A stretch of 40,200 bases of DNA from JBEIHX01 sp040381075 (GTDB lineage Bacteria > Pseudomonadota > Alphaproteobacteria > Caulobacterales > Aquidulcibacteraceae). The DNA is taken from positions 1 through 40,200 of the forward strand of contig JBEIHX010000031.1 of NCBI GenBank assembly GCA_040381075.1. Reading direction: 5' to 3'. The notes beneath the pieces were generated by a model. That model was not told the origin of the DNA. It worked only from the letters and a program-made list of their open reading frames with translations, and did not search any database. Positions 25,542 through 34,562 of the stretch are shown here, piece after piece. The stretch's first letter is position 1. Each line of letters starts with the position of its first letter. The position numbers and the translations under genes are program-made.

Positions 25542-26066
25542 ATGAATGAACGGATCGTGACGACAGACAGGCTGGTGCTGCGACCACACGGTCTGCAGGA
25601 TTTTGATGCAGTATGCGCCCTTTGGGGCGATCCCGATGTCACGCGCTTCATTACCGGGGCGCCGCAGGACGCGGGTGCGTGCTGGCAGCGGCTGCAACGC
25701 TATGCCGGCCACTGGACGCTGATGGGTTTCGGGTTCTGGGCGGTGGTGGAGCAGTCAAGCGGGCTCCATGTTGGCGATGTGGGCCTCATGCAGGCGCGCC
25801 GGGGCCTCGGCGCGCGTTTCGACGCGGCGCCCGAGATTGGTTGGAGCCTTGCACCACGCGCGCAGGGCAATGGGTATGCCCGGGAGGCCGTTGCCGCCGC
25901 CATGGCCTGGGGGCGGCGCGCCTTTGGGCCATCGCCGCTGGTGTGCATGATCTCCCCGGAGAACGCCCCATCCCAGCGGGTAGCAGCGCAGTTCGGTTTT
26001 GCGGTCTACGAGCGTGCTGAGTACGCCGGGCGTGCCGTTGACCTGTACGAGCGCCCGCCGTTATGA
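25542..26066 (+). CDS. GNAT acetyltransferase, RimJ/RimL-like
   Basis: This 174-residue GCN5-related N-acetyltransferase starts TTDRLVLRPHGLQDFDAVCA, the usual opening of RimJ/RimL-type enzymes. APEIGWSLAPRAQGNGYAREAVAAAMAWG contains the acetyl-CoA pyrophosphate loop (QGNGYA) and ENAPSQRVAAQFGFAVYER is the terminal motif. The ATG at 25542 (GGAG 8 bases upstream) is preferred to the GTG at 25524. The stop overlaps the next gene's start (ATGA at 26063-26066), so the two GNATs are translationally coupled. Substrate unknown. Confidence 0.92.
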   Translation: MNERIVTTDRLVLRPHGLQDFDAVCALWGDPDVTRFITGAPQDAGACWQRLQRYAGHWTLMGFGFWAVVEQSSGLHVGDVGLMQARRGLGARFDAAPEIGWSLAPRAQGNGYAREAVAAAMAWGRRAFGPSPLVCMISPENAPSQRVAAQFGFAVYERAEYAGRAVDLYERPPL

Positions 26067-26614
26067 CCCCTGTACTCATGGCCCCGCACACCGGGCTGTG
26101 CGCGAGCTTTGCCGAAGCCCTTGATGAGGGGCTGGAGGTTGGCGCTCACGGCGCGGGTGATCCTGCTGCCGCTGCGGCAACCATCCGCGCGGACCCGGCA
26201 GGCTTCGTGACGCGGCTCCACGGTCCCAAACCAGCGTTCATTGAACTACCGGATGGCGGCTTCGCGGAGCGCGCGCCTGAGACTGTATTCTGGTGGTCGG
26301 ACGGTGCGAAGGTGATCGGCGAGTTGCGTTTGCGCCACCGTCTCACGGCGCTGCTGCAGCGTGCGGGCGGGCACATCGGCTATGGGGTGAGGCCCTCCTG
26401 CAGCCGGCAAGGCCACGCCACTGCCATGCTGGCGGCGGTGTTGCCGATTGCGCGCGAACGCTTGGCGTTGCAGTCCGTCGCCGTACACGTGCGTGAGCAT
26501 AACCTCGCCTCGATCCGAGTGGTGGAGAAGAACGGCGGCGTCCTTGTCGATATCTGTCCCTATCCCTACGGGTCTGGAATGTACCGGCGCTACCGGGTTC
26601 CTTGCCCTGCCTGA
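26063..26614 (+). CDS. GNAT acetyltransferase
   Basis: This 183-residue GNAT-fold protein has a degenerate N-terminal half and a clear acetyl-CoA-binding half: GHIGYGVRPSCSRQGHATAMLAAVLPIA (the RxxGxA-type loop appears as RQGHAT), then VHVREHNLASIRVVEKNGGVL and a Tyr-containing C-terminus (GSGMYRRYRV). It overlaps the preceding GNAT by 4 bases and ends 63 bp before the MBOAT gene. The pair may modify related small molecules or a peptide. Linkage to the downstream acyltransferase is by gene order only. Confidence 0.9.
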   Translation: MTPVLMAPHTGLCASFAEALDEGLEVGAHGAGDPAAAAATIRADPAGFVTRLHGPKPAFIELPDGGFAERAPETVFWWSDGAKVIGELRLRHRLTALLQRAGGHIGYGVRPSCSRQGHATAMLAAVLPIARERLALQSVAVHVREHNLASIRVVEKNGGVLVDICPYPYGSGMYRRYRVPCPA

Positions 26615-26677
26615 AATGCGCGCCTTGACAGGGGGGCGTTCACGGCGTTCACAGCCGGGGCGGCGCGCGGGGGCGGG

Positions 26678-28129
26678 ATGCTTTTCAATTCCATCGAATT
26701 CCTGTTCGTCTTCCTTCCGCTGTGCCTTGCGGCCTACTACGCCGCGCGCCGGCATCTGTCGCACCAGGCAGGGCTGGCGGTTCTGTCCCTCGCTTCGCTG
26801 GTGTTCTACGCTTGGTGGGATGCAGCCAATCTCCCGTTACTGCTCATCTCAGCGGTTGCGAATTATGCGATCGGATTGTGGATAGCGGCCGGAGCGCGTA
26901 TTGCGCTCGCGATCGGGGTTCTCTTAAATCTCGCGGCGTTGGGCGTATTCAAATACGCGAACTTCTTTCTCGATACGGCTTCTTCGCTGACCGGGGCGAG
27001 CCACGATCCAGTCAACATTGCTTTGCCGCTTGGCATTTCGTTTTTTACCTTCCAGCAGATCTCATTTCTTGTCGACGTGGCGGCCGGTCGGACCCGGCCA
27101 GGCAAGCTGCTCAATCACATCCTGTTCGTCGCTTTTTTTCCGCACCTGATCGCTGGACCCCTGGTTCAGCACCACCAGATCGCTCGCCAATTCGCTGATC
27201 CGACGCGCAAGGATGACGTGTGGGACAATTTCGGCGTGGGGTTGTCCATTTTCGCGGTCGGGCTCGCCAAAAAAGTACTGCTGGCGGACAATCTGGCTGG
27301 AATCGCCTCTGCAAGCTTTGGCTCAGCTGACCGGGGGGGGGCTGTAGGGTTCAGCGATGCCTGGGTTGGCGCCATTGCCTACTCGCTCCAGATATTCTTT
27401 GACTTTTCGGGCTATTCGGACATGGCGATCGGCCTGGCGCGCTGTTTCGGGTACCATCTGCCGATCAATTTCCACGCACCCTACCGGGCGGACAGCATCA
27501 TCGACTTCTGGCGACGCTGGCACATCAGTCTCAGTCAGTTCCTGCGAGACCATCTGTACATCCCGCTTGGCGGCAATCGGCTGGGCGAACTGCGCCGCCA
27601 CATCAATCTGTTCGTCACAATGCTGCTTGGCGGATTGTGGCATGGCGCCGCGTGGACCTTTGTGGTCTGGGGCGCAATCCATGGCGTCCTGCTTGCGATC
27701 AATCACGTGTGGGACAAACATGGACCCGTTGGTCGTACTGTTCTGAAGCACAGGCCCGTTCGGATCGGGCTCGTCTGTCTGGCTGTCATGCTGGCCTGGG
27801 TTTTTTTCCGTGCAGGTTCGTTTCAGGGGGCGTTGATCATGCTCGCCGGCCTTGCGGGGATGAGCGGTCCAGGCGGCCTCGTGGAGCCTCAGGCGCTCGC
27901 CCTGATCGGGCTGTGCCTCGTCCTGGTCTGGAAGGCCCCTGACACTGCGGAACTTTTCTATCACCACCTCGACACCGCCTGCCTTGAAACGGCGAGGGTC
28001 AGGCCGCCGAAGTCTGGCGGGTTCGTGTGGAGACCCTCGCCGCTGATGGCTGGAGTGGCGGCGGTGCTGCTGTTCATCGCGGTCCTTAACTCCTCCCGCG
28101 CCACCGAATTCATCTATTTCGCGTTTTGA
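26678..28129 (+). CDS. AlgI-like MBOAT O-acyltransferase
   Basis: This 483-residue polytopic inner-membrane protein belongs to the MBOAT family (AlgI/DltB/PatA type). It is rich in helices from residue 5. It carries LPLGISFFTFQQISFLVDV, ADSIIDFWRRWHISLSQFLR and DHLYIPLGGNRLGELRRHIN. The catalytic-site region LLGGLWHGAAWTFVVWGAIHG contains the invariant His (about residue 322). AlgI-like enzymes pass acetyl groups across the membrane to acetylate exopolysaccharides or lipids. The following gene encodes a periplasmic SGNH/AlgJ-like partner overlapping its stop region, which strengthens this role. The polysaccharide target is not in the window. Confidence 0.95.
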   Translation: MLFNSIEFLFVFLPLCLAAYYAARRHLSHQAGLAVLSLASLVFYAWWDAANLPLLLISAVANYAIGLWIAAGARIALAIGVLLNLAALGVFKYANFFLDTASSLTGASHDPVNIALPLGISFFTFQQISFLVDVAAGRTRPGKLLNHILFVAFFPHLIAGPLVQHHQIARQFADPTRKDDVWDNFGVGLSIFAVGLAKKVLLADNLAGIASASFGSADRGGAVGFSDAWVGAIAYSLQIFFDFSGYSDMAIGLARCFGYHLPINFHAPYRADSIIDFWRRWHISLSQFLRDHLYIPLGGNRLGELRRHINLFVTMLLGGLWHGAAWTFVVWGAIHGVLLAINHVWDKHGPVGRTVLKHRPVRIGLVCLAVMLAWVFFRAGSFQGALIMLAGLAGMSGPGGLVEPQALALIGLCLVLVWKAPDTAELFYHHLDTACLETARVRPPKSGGFVWRPSPLMAGVAAVLLFIAVLNSSRATEFIYFAF

Positions 28130-28131
28130 TC

Positions 28132-29457
28132 ATGCGCCGATACGCCATCATCCTCATTTGCCTGTTCGCTGCTCTCACCGCCACACTTGCCGCCACGGTG
28201 CTTGCGGTTGATCCCTATGACGTTGCTGGCGCGCCGCACATCGACGGGTTCAACGCGAACAAGACCCGGCGCGACGAGGATGGAAATCGCGTTTTTGTCG
28301 GGCACATGGTCCTCTCGCCGCCAGCTGGCACGCTGATTTTCGGCAATTCGCGCGTCGTTGACGGCTTCTCCCCATACTATACCGACTGGCCGGGCGGGCT
28401 TGCCAACGCCGGGATGCGCGGATCGAACGTATTCGAACTCGCCCGCGCCGCAGCGTTGGCAGGCAGAGATCCGAACCTGCGCTGCGTGATCTTTGCGTTG
28501 GACATGGATGAGTTTTCGCTCACCTCCAAGACAAAGGCCACCTACTGGATATCTCCGTTGCCGGATGGCTCACGCACATTCGCCCTCGCCCGCATGGCGC
28601 TGTCGCCACACGCCTTTGCGCGCGCCGTGCAAACGGCGCAAGACAATCTCACTTCAACACGCCCGCCCGAGCGGTGGCGGTTGGTCTATCCGCGCGGTGA
28701 GCAAGCCCGCCGTTTTGAACTCACCGCGATCGGCGGGCTTGATTTCTTCCGTTCTTACACATTTGATCCGCAGCGGCTGTTGTTTTTGCAGCAAACGGTC
28801 GATCTTTTGACGCAGCGCGGCGTGCAGGTCATCGCGTTCGCCCCCCCGGTGCATGCCTGGCGCGATGAAGCGATGGTGCAGGCCGGCCGGTTTGAGGAGG
28901 CCTACCTAATCCGCCGCGCGATCAGCGCCATGCTTGCGGCTTACGAGAAGCGGCCAGCGCGCGCACCCTGTATGCCTGGCCTGACGACGCAGTTCTGGGA
29001 CTTCGGCGGTTTTTCTGCGGTGTCGCAAAGTCCGGCGCCGGGGCCTGAAGATGTTCGCGCGGCGCCATATTATCATGAGACAACCCATTTTACCCCGCGG
29101 GTCGGCGAGGCGATCCTTGCGCGCCTGCAGGCGCGCCCTCTGGCAGAGCCGTTCACGGCTGAATTTGGCGTCCTGCTGCGTGCGAGTGATGCGCCCGTGG
29201 CGCAGGCCGGCGCAAGCGCGCGACGGGTGCGGTGGCTGGCCGGCAGCGCTTCAGCCCGCAGGATCTCGGCAGAGTTGGCCGCGCGCATGGGCGAGCCTGC
29301 CTCAGGGGGCCAGGAACTGGCCCAGTTCATCCTGCGCGACGATTGGCGCGCCTTGTCCCGCGAGGCCCGGGGGCAGGGAGTGCGGCTCACGGAAATCCCA
29401 GCCTATCACGTCCAGACTGCCGTGGTGGGCGCAGGACTTGACGCGACAGCGCCTTAG
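28132..29457 (+). CDS. Membrane-anchored SGNH/AlgJ-X-like partner of MBOAT acyltransferase
   Basis: This 441-residue protein begins with one hydrophobic signal anchor (RYAIILICLFAALTATLAATVLA). Its fold resembles SGNH-type polysaccharide acetyltransferase partners: GTLIFGNSRVVDGFSP (about residue 70, Ser as block-I nucleophile candidate, GNSR instead of GDS) and HETTHFTPRVGEAIL (about residue 315, His in an acidic-xx-His motif like the family's DxxH). Proteins of this type complete acetyl transfer in the periplasm for an AlgI-like MBOAT. The ATG at 28132 is 2 bases after the MBOAT stop; a TTG at 28126 overlaps it. The assignment rests on context plus short motifs; the catalytic role is inferred. 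Confidence 0.8.
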   Translation: MRRYAIILICLFAALTATLAATVLAVDPYDVAGAPHIDGFNANKTRRDEDGNRVFVGHMVLSPPAGTLIFGNSRVVDGFSPYYTDWPGGLANAGMRGSNVFELARAAALAGRDPNLRCVIFALDMDEFSLTSKTKATYWISPLPDGSRTFALARMALSPHAFARAVQTAQDNLTSTRPPERWRLVYPRGEQARRFELTAIGGLDFFRSYTFDPQRLLFLQQTVDLLTQRGVQVIAFAPPVHAWRDEAMVQAGRFEEAYLIRRAISAMLAAYEKRPARAPCMPGLTTQFWDFGGFSAVSQSPAPGPEDVRAAPYYHETTHFTPRVGEAILARLQARPLAEPFTAEFGVLLRASDAPVAQAGASARRVRWLAGSASARRISAELAARMGEPASGGQELAQFILRDDWRALSREARGQGVRLTEIPAYHVQTAVVGAGLDATAP

Positions 29458-29556
29458 ATGGGCGGCTTTACGCTCGCCACTCCGCCGGGCGCCGGGTGGG
29501 CACGCGCACCTCTAAGGCGCAGGCCTCGACAGTCTTCGCATGCGCCGTGGTCCCTC

Positions 29557-30651
29557 TCAGCGGCCGGTTTGGGCGCGGTGACGCAGCAGATGGTCGGCAA
29601 GGACGCAGGCCATCATCGCTTCGCCGACAGGGGCTGCGCGGATCCCGACGCAGGGGTCATGGCGTCCTTTGGTGCGGACGACGGCTTCATCGCCGGTTTC
29701 TGTGACGGTGCGCTGCGGGATCAGCAATGAGGAGGTGGGTTTCACTGCGAAGCGGACCAGGATCGGCGCCCCTGTCGAGATGCCGCCAAGGATGCCGCCG
29801 GCGTGATTGGAGAGAAACTCTGGCCGTCCGTCAGGGCCGCGGCGCATTTCATCCGCATTGTCTTCGCCGCTCGCCGCCGCCGCAGCGAAGCCGTCGCCGA
29901 TCTCGACGCCCTTCACCGCATTGATGCTCATCATGGCTCCTGCGAGATCCGCGTCCAGTTTTCCGTAGAGAGGCGCGCCCAAGCCCGCTGGAACCCCAAT
30001 GGCCTCGAGTTCGACAATGGCGCCGAGAGAGGAGCCGCGCTTGCGTGCTGCGTCCACGAGGTCTTCCCATACCGGCACCATGGCTGCATCGGGCGCAAAG
30101 AAGGGGTTGCGCCCTGTCTCGGCCCAATCCCAGCGGGTCCGATCCACGGCGGCGGTTCCAATCTGGACCAGCGCCGCCCGCACAGTCACTGCGGGGCCAA
30201 GGACTTTGCGCGCAATGGCGCCGGCAGCGACCCGCGCCGCGGTTTCGCGCGCGCTTGACCGACCGCCGCCCCGATAATCGCGAACCCCGTATTTGACAGC
30301 GTAGGTGTAGTCCGCATGACCGGGCCGGTAGCGGTCTGCGATCTCGCCATAGTCCCTTGAGCGGCTGTCGACGTTGTCGATCAGCAGGCCGATCGGGGTT
30401 CCGGTCGTGACCTGCGGTCCGCCGCGCGGATCGGCGAAAACACCTGAGAGGATGCGCACCGCGTCCGGTTCCTGGCGCTGGGTCACGTAGCGGGAGGTGC
30501 CAGGACGGCGGCGGTCAAGATCGACCTGGATGTCGCTCTCGCTGAGGGCGAGGCCCGGCGGGCAGCCATCGATCACGCAGCCGATCGCCGGTCCGTGACT
30601 TTCGCCGAAAGTGGTGACGCGGAAGAGATGCCCAAAGGTATTGTATGACAT
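29557..30651 (-). CDS. aroC: Chorismate synthase
   Basis: AroC converts 5-enolpyruvylshikimate 3-phosphate to chorismate with reduced FMN, the last step of the shikimate pathway. The 364-residue protein has the family signatures GHLFRVTTFGESHGPAIG (residues 6-23), the RRPGTSRYVTQRQE region (about 48), GGGRSSARETAARVAAGAIA (about 130), and the C-terminal RHDPCVGIRAAPVGEAMMA. Length is normal. The ATG at 30651 gives the usual MSYNTFGHLFR start; longer frame extension is noise. Divergent from the Sir2 gene (158 bp). Confidence 0.98.
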   Translation of the reverse strand: MSYNTFGHLFRVTTFGESHGPAIGCVIDGCPPGLALSESDIQVDLDRRRPGTSRYVTQRQEPDAVRILSGVFADPRGGPQVTTGTPIGLLIDNVDSRSRDYGEIADRYRPGHADYTYAVKYGVRDYRGGGRSSARETAARVAAGAIARKVLGPAVTVRAALVQIGTAAVDRTRWDWAETGRNPFFAPDAAMVPVWEDLVDAARKRGSSLGAIVELEAIGVPAGLGAPLYGKLDADLAGAMMSINAVKGVEIGDGFAAAAASGEDNADEMRRGPDGRPEFLSNHAGGILGGISTGAPILVRFAVKPTSSLLIPQRTVTETGDEAVVRTKGRHDPCVGIRAAPVGEAMMACVLADHLLRHRAQTGR

Positions 30652-30809
30652 GCCGAGACCATGGCGGCAGCCGCGCGCTCTGGCAATCCGGGGGATCCGA
30701 GGCCGACCCGCGATGCTGTCGCACCCGGCGGCGATCGGCGCGGGCGCCCCTGTGGTGGACTGGGGCAAATTGGCGTGCCAGCGTGGCGATGCTGATGATG
30801 GAGCAAGAC

Positions 30810-31562
30810 ATGACTGGCGATGCAGAGCGCCTTGCGAGCGCCTTTACGGCTGCGGACCGGATCGTTGCGTTTACCGGCGCGGGCATCTCCACGGAAAGCG
30901 GCGTTCCGGATTTTCGCAGCCCAGGTGGCGTCTGGAGCAAGATGTCGCCTATCTACTTCCAGGAATTCGTGTCATCGCCGCAGGCGCAGCGCGAGGCTTG
31001 GCGGCGCGTCTTCGAGGGCGCGGCCGGGTGGACGGGAGCGAGGCCGAATGCCGGCCACGCCGCGCTCGCCCGCCTGGCGCAGATGGGCAAGCTTGTGTCG
31101 ATCATCACCCAGAACGTCGACAATCTTCACCAGGATTCCGGCGTGCCGCCGCACCAGGTCATTGAGGTGCACGGCAATGCGAGCTACGCGACATGCCTGG
31201 AGTGCGCCCGCAGATATGAGTTTGAGGCGTTGCGCCCCGCCTATGACGCCGGCCGTCCGATCCTGTGCAGTGACTGCACCGGCCTCATCAAGAGCGCGAC
31301 CATTTCCTTTGGACAGCCGATGCCCGAACGGGAGATGGCGCGCGCAACCGAGCAGGCTCAGGCCTGCGATCTCTTTCTTGTGCTCGGTTCGTCTCTCGTT
31401 GTTTATCCTGCAGCCGGGTTGCCGCTGCTCGCAAAGCGCTCAGGCGCCCGTCTCATCATCGTCAATCGCGAACCGACCGATAAGGACCGCTTCGCAGATC
31501 TTGTTCTGCACGCGGAAATAGGTCCGACGCTGAGTGCGGCGGTTGACCGCCTCGCTTCCTGA
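30810..31562 (+). CDS. Sir2-family NAD-dependent protein deacylase
   Basis: This 250-residue sirtuin removes acyl groups from protein lysines using NAD. Visible motifs: VAFTGAGISTESGVPDFRS (residues 19-37), ITQNVDNLHQDSGV (99-112), catalytic His121 in IEVHGNAS, a structural zinc site with Cys129, Cys132, Cys153 and Cys156 (CLEC, CSDC), then GSSLVVYPAAGLP. The ATG at 30810 (GGAG six bases upstream) is chosen among several in-frame ATGs. Whether it prefers acetyl or longer acyl groups cannot be read. It ends tail-to-tail with the small gene at 31563-31901, with no intervening bases. Confidence 0.93.
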   Translation: MTGDAERLASAFTAADRIVAFTGAGISTESGVPDFRSPGGVWSKMSPIYFQEFVSSPQAQREAWRRVFEGAAGWTGARPNAGHAALARLAQMGKLVSIITQNVDNLHQDSGVPPHQVIEVHGNASYATCLECARRYEFEALRPAYDAGRPILCSDCTGLIKSATISFGQPMPEREMARATEQAQACDLFLVLGSSLVVYPAAGLPLLAKRSGARLIIVNREPTDKDRFADLVLHAEIGPTLSAAVDRLAS

Positions 31563-31901
31563 TCAGGCGGCCAGAAGATCCTGCAGGACAGCATCGTAGC
31601 CATCGTCGTCGCGCGCAAGAAACACAAGCACATCAAGCATATCGCGTGTTACAACCATGCGTGCGTGCGGGGCTGCGAACAGCGCCTGCGTCTGATCGAT
31701 CGGGTTCAGGCCCAGAACTTGTTCAGGCTGTGGCGCGTCTTGATCGGAGACGGGGAATGCGTGCACCTCGGCCCCGTTGAACAGGCGTTCGGGACGGCGC
31801 GCTTCGCAGGCTTCGCGCAGTTCGTTCGCAGTCACCACATGGGTCATCCCAGCACTGTGACCAAGATAACCGATACCGGACCTGGATGGCGTGTGTTGCA
31901 T
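31563..31901 (-). CDS. Small hypothetical protein
   Basis: This 112-residue protein is not recognised. It has no transmembrane segment or signal, a mildly acidic composition, and a C-terminal helix (RDMLDVLVFLARDDDGYDAVLQDLLAA). The ATG at 31901 has GGGAG 7 bases upstream, which supports both the gene and the start. It converges on the Sir2 gene with the stop codons abutting. Its clean codon use compared with surrounding shadows supports coding. Confidence 0.65.
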   Translation of the reverse strand: MQHTPSRSGIGYLGHSAGMTHVVTANELREACEARRPERLFNGAEVHAFPVSDQDAPQPEQVLGLNPIDQTQALFAAPHARMVVTRDMLDVLVFLARDDDGYDAVLQDLLAA

Positions 31902-32427
31902 GAAATGGCTCCCAACCCCTGCGCGCGCCGCGGGTCAACCCGGCCTCTGGCGTAGCGCGTTTACCTCATCGAGAACGCTCGACGGTCTGCATACATTGGG
32001 GTGCTGTGGTCGGATCAGTGCAAAATCGCCACACCGGATTCCATCGCCAACCTCAGCGGCGGCAAAGCGACATCGCCTGCGCCATGATGCTGCAAAGGGA
32101 TATGCGAAAACTTGCGGGTGCGCCCATGTTGCGCGCTGAAATGGTTGCAGGTTGGCGCCGGACAACGGCTGTCCGCCCGTGCGCTGACCAGAAACTCCCG
32201 ACAGGCGCCCCCACCGAGGACTCTGGCAAAGCACTCCGGCCGGCGCGCAGGCAGGGCTTGCGTGTCTGGACTGCGTGCACTGACCCGTCGTCATCCGCTC
32301 CGGCTCCGGGCGGGCTTTCGGGGGGCGGTCAGGACTGCAGCAGGCTTCGCAGGCGTCTGGCGGGTGTCGCGAAGGTCGGTGCGACGTTGCGGATGGTGAT
32401 CGGCAAGCGCCGTCGCCGTGCTCCTCC
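31902..32427. other. Gene-free region left of the CoA-transferase remnant
   Basis: Overlapping open frames on both strands give Arg/Pro/Ala-rich, unrecognisable translations. The degraded end of the CoA-transferase pseudogene may extend to about 32300, since TPAR-like residues appear in one frame, but the match is too weak to call. Confidence 0.35.
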
Positions 32428-33800
32428 TCAGGCTGTCGCTTCAATGGCGTCGTACAGATCGTCCTGGTATTTCTGAACGAGGGGCTCTGGCCTCCGGGCG
32501 AACCGCGCCATGCGCAGCAACGCTGCGGTTCGCGCCAGTGATACCCGTGCCGTGTGGGTTGGCCCAGCTGCGCGACGGACGCCGGCGGCGCGCAGCACGG
32601 CTGCTGACATCAGCATCCGGTCGCGTGGTCAAGCGCCTGGACAGGCAGAGATGGCGGCCGGTCCGCCCTGTTCTGCTCCATGTCGGCGTGGGCGATCCCG
32701 GCGCTCATTTGGATGAGACTGACAAAACCCTGCCGGCCCGCCCAGGGGGCTGTCCATCCGTCGGCGTTGGGTAAGACGTGGGTCAGCCAGGGACTGAGCG
32801 CTTCACGGCGCTCTGCACGAAACCCAAGGCCTGCGATCGGGCCCCGACGTCATTCGTGTACGATTGGATCTGCCTGTGCCGTAAGACTGGTGAAATTGAA
32901 CCTATCCGCAGCATCCTGGAGATTGAGCCAGGCGCAGCGCTCGCCGGGCGTGACTTTCGGAATATGCCTCGCTCATTGGAGTTAGGGGGGCGATCCGCAG
33001 CACCTGCGCGCCGAAGGCTGCAAGGACCCGGCTGGCGTCCGGTCCTGCCAGGAACCGCGTCAGATCGAGCACCTGCAACCCATCGAGCGGAGCTGCCGCG
33101 GGAGTTGCTGCGGGTCTTGCATCAGCGGGTGACGCCATGTCGGGTGGTGAAAAATCGGGAAGCTGCGTGAGCCAATCAATAAGCGGTTCGCGGCCGACCG
33201 CTGCGCCCCGGGGGATGGCAGGCCCATGCCGCCACGCTTTGCATGGCTGCTGCGCATCCGCCAGCGCCAACCACTGCGCTTTCGGGGTCGTTCCTGTCCC
33301 ATGACATGGCCGCGCGTTCGACAGCCGGACTGTCGCCCGCACACCCGGCACGCTCAGCGCCGCGGCCTGGTCGGGGGGGCGCGCTGGTATGCGTTCGGAT
33401 GGCTCCGGTTGCACGTGACTGCCGCTGTGCAAACGGGTCCCAAGCGCTCTGCAGGGTCCAGCCGACAGTCCGCAGCGTGCATCCGCACCAGAAGCTTGCA
33501 AGCTGACGATCGGCCTGTGCGCCGGCTGGTTCTGCGCCTGTGAGATGGGCAATCTTGTCGCCCGCAGCCGTGAGGCAGGCTTCGGGCTCGCCGCTGACGT
33601 CGAAGCAACTCACACGGCCTTGGCGCGCACCCGCCATCCTCGCCGGTGCGGATCTGCCAGGCGCCACCGAGATGTCGGCGCAATCGGATCCTCGTATTCA
33701 GCCGGCTGACCCGCCCGGCATCGGTCCGTCGCCGCAGCCAGCGACGATGTCTGCTCGGTCGGTTTCGCCCGCGGGTCACCAGACTTCTCACGCGTGGGCT
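32428..33800 (-). pseudogene. Decayed CaiB/BaiF (family III) CoA-transferase
   Basis: Fragments of a two-domain CaiB/BaiF-type CoA-transferase can be read in order on the minus strand but in different frames. SVAAWACHPPGRSG lies near 33203-33240, and LQVLDLTRFLAGPDASRVL with LAAFGAQVLRIAPL near 32986-33090. RCAWLNLQDAADRFNF then LTAQADPIVHE lies near 32860-32945, RQGFVSLIQMSAGIAHADM near 32670-32730, LPVQALDHATGC near 32620-32650, and RVSLARTAALLRMARF near 32500-32550. At least one frameshift sits at the C/G run 33206-33214, and stops and a further frame change occur later. The 5' limit is uncertain. An intact enzyme would transfer CoA between carboxylic acids. No functional protein is expected. 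Confidence 0.85.
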
Positions 33801-33860
33801 CGCCCGAGAACACTTGTCGCACGGTGAGGAATAGCCTGTGAGGAATGGCCTATGCACGCG

Positions 33861-34562
33861 TCAGGGGCGCTGCGTTGCTGCGTCGACTCGCTTCAACCAG
33901 GCGTCCACCGCCGGGCGGGCGCGGATCATCTCGCCAACGTGCACATCCGGCCTGAAGCAATTGACCTGAACGAAAACGGCGATATCCGCGAGGCTCAGAT
34001 GATCGCCGACAAGCCACTGACCGTCGCCGAGGAGTGCGTTGAGGGCATCCAGATGGCGAGCGGTTTCTGCCAGGATGGCGGCCTTGCCCTTGCGTCCGAC
34101 GCCCTGGGTTTGGGCGACCTTCATCACGACTTTCGGGGCCTGCGCCGCGAGAATCGCTTTCATCATCCCCCTGTCATGGGCGGTGAGATCACGCCCGCGC
34201 TGGGCGGCGTTTTCCGGAAATCCACAGCGTATGGCGATTTCGTAGAAGTAGAGGCTTTCGTCGGCCCAGTCCTCAATGATGTGCATGAGGGCGCGCTGTC
34301 GCGGATCCTGCGGGATCAATCGCGGGGTCGTGAAGCGCTCCTCCAGGGCGTATGCGATGTCCGTTGAGTCGACGATCACCTGACCATCGAGTTCGAGCGC
34401 CGGCAGTTTTCCCGTTGGGCTGACGCGTTTGTGCTTGCCTGCAAGGGCGTCGGCGATTGGCACTTCCTGCAGGTCATAGGTCTGGCCCTTGACGGCAAGC
34501 ATGCGACGCACCTTGTCGCAGAAGGGCGATACTTCGAACTGCCAAAGGATGATCTTGCTCAT
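33861..34562 (-). CDS. Glutathione S-transferase-family protein
   Basis: This 233-residue protein has an N-terminal thioredoxin-like domain (residues 1-80): WQFEVSPFCDKVRRMLAVKG with a Ser-Pro-Phe-Cys active-site region, the cis-Pro in GKLPALELDG, and the glutathione-binding DSTDIAYALEERF. The C-terminal helical domain carries the GST N-capping box (GDHLSLADIAVFVQVN, about residue 195). Detoxification, isomerase or lyase activities are all possible. The start at ATG 34562 is the natural N-terminus of the fold. It appears monocistronic. Confidence 0.92.
   Translation of the reverse strand: MSKIILWQFEVSPFCDKVRRMLAVKGQTYDLQEVPIADALAGKHKRVSPTGKLPALELDGQVIVDSTDIAYALEERFTTPRLIPQDPRQRALMHIIEDWADESLYFYEIAIRCGFPENAAQRGRDLTAHDRGMMKAILAAQAPKVVMKVAQTQGVGRKGKAAILAETARHLDALNALLGDGQWLVGDHLSLADIAVFVQVNCFRPDVHVGEMIRARPAVDAWLKRVDAATQRP

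Noticed and set aside
31935..32444. Minus-strand 169-codon open frame beside the CoA-transferase remnant
   Set aside because: No recognisable domain; composition typical of shadow frames. It may include part of the pseudogene 3' end but not as a functional gene.
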